NCBI GenBank assembly: GCA_938014865.1 | Contig: CALLQJ010000262.1 | Location: 1 to 9,384 of the forward strand | DNA length: 9,384 nt | Source: an uncultured Fastidiosipila sp. | GTDB taxonomy: Bacteria > Bacillota > Clostridia > Saccharofermentanales > Fastidiosipilaceae | Reading direction: 5' to 3' | Part shown: positions 6,850 through 9,384 of the stretch, one piece after another | Numbering within the stretch: position 1 is the stretch's first letter | Layout: each line of letters opens with the position of its first letter | Made by a program: the position numbers and the translations under genes | The notes under the pieces: generated by a model | What the model saw: only the letters and a program-made list of their open reading frames with translations | Told to the model about the DNA's origin: nothing | Database searches by the model: none

Positions 6850-8026
6850 GATCTTCCGCCTTTCCTATAATCTCATCCATTTGCAGTTTTTCGTAAAACT
6901 GCTGCAAAAGCCGTTCCTTCAGAGCCGGGATGCTGATGCGGTCAAAAAGCGGCGTCAGGAAACCGGCCGTCATCAGACGGGCCGCCTGCGAATCATTTAA
7001 GCCGCGGCTTTTCAAATAAAACAAAGCCTCTTCATCGACCTGGCCGACCGTCGCCGCATGACTCGCTTTGACATCGTATTCATCAATCAAAAGGGTCGGA
7101 TCCGCGTACGCCTTCGCCTCTTTGCCTAAGGTCATGAAGCGATTGTCTTCTCTGGCGGCAGTGCCGTGTGCGCCCTTATCAATATTCGAAACGCTGATAA
7201 AGGTGCCCTTGCCGTGATTTTCCACCCCGCCGTGATTGTGGACACGGCAGATCTCGTGCGGCTTGTGGCAGTGAATATGGCTCTGGTAAAGCTGCTCGCT
7301 TTCCGACTGAATATAGGCCGCCCCGCCGACATCCGCGCTTGCCCCCTCGCCGTTGAGGTGCACCGCTCCGCGTTCAATCAGGCTGTCGCCGAAATTGACC
7401 GAGGTCCATTTGTAGGACGCGCCCTCCGCCGCTTCCGCGAGGTAAAGGCAGTGTTTTTTCTGCCCGGGCCGAAGATAGGCATCTCCGTCTTCCTCGCCGT
7501 AAAGCGGGTGCACATAAATTATTTCAAGCTCGGCATAGGGCCCTAATTCCGAACGGATGGTCACGTTCGGCAGCCCCTCATGCTGCATCGCCTGTTCTTC
7601 CGGAAGTTCTGCCGCCTCCGGCCGCTTCCCTCCGGCCCGCTCCATAAAGATGAGCCGGGCTTTTTTCCCTGCAGGAAGCTTAATATGAAAAGCCATGCTT
7701 TTGCCCTTTTCCGTCCGCGGCAGCAAAACCGGCAGGAGACCGTCCTCCGCCTCACTGTCCGCACGGCAGTCCAGATGCCAGACTTTCTGCGGGCATTCCA
7801 GATCACGGGCAAAAACCCGCTGTATTCTCTTGGTTTCGGGCTGATGCAAAACCTCGTCCCAGAGCTTTCTTTGTTCTTCCCGGCAGTCCTCAAGGCGGAT
7901 GCGCCACTCCGTCGGCACATGTCCGCCGGCCGGAATCCGCCAGGGCGCCTTTTGTCCCGGCCCCGGCACGAGAATCGCCCGGTCTTTCAGGCCGAACTGT
8001 TCTGTATATTGTGTTTTATTCAACAT
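6842..8026 (-). CDS. sufD: Fe-S cluster assembly protein SufD
   Basis: SufD is a SufB paralogue that pairs with it in the SufBC2D complex and is needed for iron acquisition and correct ATPase coupling. The 394 residues are a little shorter than B. subtilis (about 437) or E. coli (423) SufD. The N-terminal part is poorly conserved. The C-terminal part carries the family hallmark SHAATVGQVDEEALFYLKSRGL, where His323 matches E. coli His360. The segment before it reads VKA, whereas many SufD proteins have VKC-S-H-G, so a nearby cysteine is absent here. The start at 8026 has GGGGAGG about five bases upstream. It lies 14 bases after sufC and overlaps sufS by eight. Confidence 0.95.
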   Translation of the reverse strand: MLNKTQYTEQFGLKDRAILVPGPGQKAPWRIPAGGHVPTEWRIRLEDCREEQRKLWDEVLHQPETKRIQRVFARDLECPQKVWHLDCRADSEAEDGLLPVLLPRTEKGKSMAFHIKLPAGKKARLIFMERAGGKRPEAAELPEEQAMQHEGLPNVTIRSELGPYAELEIIYVHPLYGEEDGDAYLRPGQKKHCLYLAEAAEGASYKWTSVNFGDSLIERGAVHLNGEGASADVGGAAYIQSESEQLYQSHIHCHKPHEICRVHNHGGVENHGKGTFISVSNIDKGAHGTAAREDNRFMTLGKEAKAYADPTLLIDEYDVKASHAATVGQVDEEALFYLKSRGLNDSQAARLMTAGFLTPLFDRISIPALKERLLQQFYEKLQMDEIIGKAEDHV

Positions 8027-8040
8027 AAACGCCTCCCCGC

Positions 8041-8871
8041 TTAAAAGAGGCCGGCTAAGTCATCCGGCGTCTCCGGATCGTCATCATGATCAATATCGCC
8101 CGCTTCGGGTTTGATCCCGAGTTCTTCACGCAGCCAGTCGTAGCCTTCGCGTTCGAGCCGGTAAGCCAGACCCGGGCCGCCCGTCCGGACAATGCGTCCG
8201 TCCATCAGCACGTGGACAAAATCCGGCTGCACATAATCCAGAAGACGCTGGTAGTGGGTGATCATCAGGACCGTCATCTCCTCGCCGCGTTCTTTGCTCA
8301 TCTTGGTGATATTCTGACCGACAATTCTGAGGGCATCGATATCCAGGCCGGAATCGATCTCGTCCAGAATCGCAATCGACGGCTTCAGCATGAGCATCTG
8401 AAGAATTTCGTTGCGCTTTTTCTCCCCGCCCGAGAAGCCCTCATTCAGATAGCGCTCCGGCATATCCTTGGACATTTCCAGGCTCTCCGTCGCTTCCGCC
8501 ATTCTCCGGCGAAAGGGCAAAAGCCCCAGCGGTTTCTCTCGTCTCGCATTCACCGCCGCCCGCAGGAAGTCCGAATTCGTCACGCCCGGCACCTCCGCCG
8601 GATACTGCATGGCCAGAAAAAGCCCTTTGCGCGCTCTCTCGTCGACCTCCATCTCCAGAACGTCTTCTCCGTTCAGGCTGACGGAACCTTCGGTAATTTC
8701 ATATTTCGGATTGCCCATCAGGCAAGAGGCCAGGGTGGATTTCCCTGTCCCGTTCGGCCCCATGATGACATGGGTCTCGCCGCCCTTGAGGGTTAAATCA
8801 ACACCGCGCAAGATTTCTTTATCTTCGACACGGCACTTCAGACCTTCTATCTTTAAAACGGGTTTACTCAT
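8041..8871 (-). CDS. sufC: Fe-S cluster assembly ATPase SufC
   Basis: SufC is the ABC-type ATPase subunit whose dimerisation drives shape change in SufB-SufD during cluster assembly; it is cytosolic and not a transporter. In order: Walker A GPNGTGKST (38-46), Q-loop Gln89, signature FSGGEKKR (146-153), Walker B SIAILDE (165-171), D-loop SGLD (174-177), and switch His206. SufC proteins are usually about 248-261 residues; this one has 276, with an acidic tail from about 252 (GDIDHDDDPETPDD) to the end. The ATG at 8871 has AAAGGGGG about seven bases upstream. It is the first gene of the operon. Confidence 0.97.
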   Translation of the reverse strand: MSKPVLKIEGLKCRVEDKEILRGVDLTLKGGETHVIMGPNGTGKSTLASCLMGNPKYEITEGSVSLNGEDVLEMEVDERARKGLFLAMQYPAEVPGVTNSDFLRAAVNARREKPLGLLPFRRRMAEATESLEMSKDMPERYLNEGFSGGEKKRNEILQMLMLKPSIAILDEIDSGLDIDALRIVGQNITKMSKERGEEMTVLMITHYQRLLDYVQPDFVHVLMDGRIVRTGGPGLAYRLEREGYDWLREELGIKPEAGDIDHDDDPETPDDLAGLF

Positions 8872-8921
8872 CGTAAAGCCCCCTTTCTCAATCTCTTCTT
8901 ATAAAAATAACAGCAACAGAC

Positions 8922-8950
8922 ATTATAGCCTTACGCCGGAATACAGAACG
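8922..8950 (-). promoter_or_regulatory. Probable suf operon promoter (perfect -10, weak -35)
   Basis: On the minus strand TATAAT (8927-8922) is a perfect -10 box, about 50 bases before the sufC ATG, with transcription expected near 8915. No good -35 hexamer is found at 15-18 bases upstream (best candidates such as CGTTCT or TTCTGT score poorly) and there is no TG extension. This would fit a promoter that needs an activator. The -10 is convincing, the rest is inference. Confidence 0.6.
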
Positions 8951-9000
8951 GATCTATGTTACGGAATCCGCTCTTGACCCTATTCTAACGCCGCAAAAGC

Positions 9001-9014
9001 CTGTCATATGTCAG
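9001..9014. promoter_or_regulatory. Near-palindrome upstream of suf, candidate operator
   Basis: CTGTCATATGTCAG is symmetric around CATATG except for one mismatched pair (CTG-x-CATATG-x-CAG). It lies about 85 bases upstream of the expected suf transcription start. It could bind a dimeric regulator, but no known motif is recognised. Confidence 0.3.
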
Positions 9015-9057
9015 ATTGCTTACGAAATTGCGAAAACTTTATTGATTATGTCTGAAC

Positions 9058-9075
9058 ACGTGACGCAGATCACGT
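9058..9075. promoter_or_regulatory. Perfect inverted repeat with CRP/FNR-like layout
   Basis: ACGTGA (9058-9063) and TCACGT (9070-9075) are perfect inverted repeats with six bases between them. The layout matches the CRP-type site TGTGA-N6-TCACA except for the outer bases. It lies in the gap between the histidine kinase and sufC, about 140 bases upstream of the expected suf transcription start, which is far for direct activation. The binding protein is unknown. The rest of the 249-base gap shows no gene, and no clear terminator for the kinase gene. Confidence 0.4.
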
Positions 9076-9120
9076 CCGTGCCTTTTATTACGCCCTGTCT
9101 GAGAAAAGCCCTCTCGCCCC

Positions 9121-9384
9121 TCAGGCTCCTTTTGACCCGTTCTCTTTCCGGTCCGGCAAAATCACCGTAAAGACACTGCCCTTGCCTTCTTCGCTGACGA
9201 CCTGCACCGACCCGCCGTAAAGCCCGGCAATATGTTTCACGATGGCCAGCCCCAGACCGGTGCCGCCCAGCTCCCGGGAACGCGACTTGGACACCCGGTA
9301 AAAACGCTCAAAAAGGCGGGGAATGTGTTCATCCGCGATGCCGATGCCGGTATCGCGCACGGAGATGCGGATGCGCCCGCGCTC
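9121..9384 (-). CDS. Sensor histidine kinase, PhoR-like, C-terminal fragment
   Basis: These 87 residues are the end of the HATPase_c ATP-binding domain of a two-component sensor kinase; the 5' part lies outside the window. Visible are the G1 box DTGIGI, the F box FERFYRV, the G2 box GGTGLGLAIVKH, and the closing strand GSVFTVILP, followed by a short polar tail. The run SKSRSRELGGTGLGLAIVKH closely resembles PhoR, WalK and ResE-type kinases. The frame is open to the window edge, with a GTG at 9360 that is clearly internal. It shares strand with the suf genes, but 249 bases and a separate promoter argue that it is not part of that operon. Partner regulator and signal cannot be seen. Confidence 0.92.
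   Translation of the reverse strand, partial: ERGRIRISVRDTGIGIADEHIPRLFERFYRVSKSRSRELGGTGLGLAIVKHIAGLYGGSVQVVSEEGKGSVFTVILPDRKENGSKGA

Noticed and set aside
8086..8796. Plus-strand open frame of 236 codons opposite sufC
   Set aside because: It is a shadow of sufC with His/Arg-rich composition and no family signature.
8897..8914. Possible PerR-like box (TTATAAAAATAACA) near the suf transcription start
   Set aside because: About 10 of 14 fixed positions match the PerR consensus, mostly by A/T-richness, and the right arm is not symmetric.
9084..9125. Possible terminator after the histidine kinase gene
   Set aside because: CTGAG/CTCAG and GAGA/TCTC can pair only in overlapping, short stems, and no T-tract follows on the minus strand.

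Overview
The window looks like chromosomal DNA from a fairly G+C-rich Gram-positive bacterium of the phylum Bacillota. Three things point there: a complete sufCDSUB iron-sulfur cluster operon with the Bacillota-type SufU scaffold, a secreted surface protein ending in an LPXTG-like sorting signal, and strong AGGAGG-type ribosome binding sites. The SufU-type five-gene order is typical of Bacilli and Erysipelotrichia, but I cannot name a genus. Bases 1-16 are not genomic: they match the end of an Illumina sequencing adapter, so this is the end of an assembled contig and the real sequence starts at 17.

Layout. (a) 17-332, minus strand: the N-terminal third of a diacylglycerol-kinase/YegS-type lipid kinase, cut by the contig end. 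(b) 333-536: a divergent intergenic region with a likely promoter for the kinase and an inverted repeat. (c) 537-3488, plus strand: a 983-residue exported protein with a signal peptide, a lamin-tail-like domain, a Thr/Ser/Glu linker, a large 'choice-of-anchor I' beta-propeller-like domain, a second linker and an LSKTG sorting signal. Each linker has its own tandem repeat (45 bp and 21 bp units). (d) 3489-3679: two convergent intrinsic terminators, one for each flanking transcription unit. (e) 3680-8871, minus strand: sufC, sufD, sufS, sufU and sufB, transcribed in that order with short gaps or overlaps. (f) 8872-9120: the suf upstream region, with a perfect TATAAT -10 box, no good -35 box, and two palindromic candidate operator sites. 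(g) 9121-9384, minus strand: the C-terminal ATP-binding end of a PhoR-like sensor histidine kinase, running off the window.

How the genes work together. SufS removes sulfur from cysteine and hands it to SufU. SufB, SufC and SufD form the ATP-driven scaffold on which Fe-S clusters are built. Key residues are present in all five proteins, so the pathway looks functional. The surface protein and lipid kinase are separate transcription units with no visible link to Fe-S assembly.

I found no mobile element, CRISPR array, RNA gene or clear novel defence or metabolic system. The most notable points are the adapter remnant, the architecture and repeats of the surface protein, the unexplained palindromes upstream of suf, and acidic C-terminal tails on SufU and SufC.
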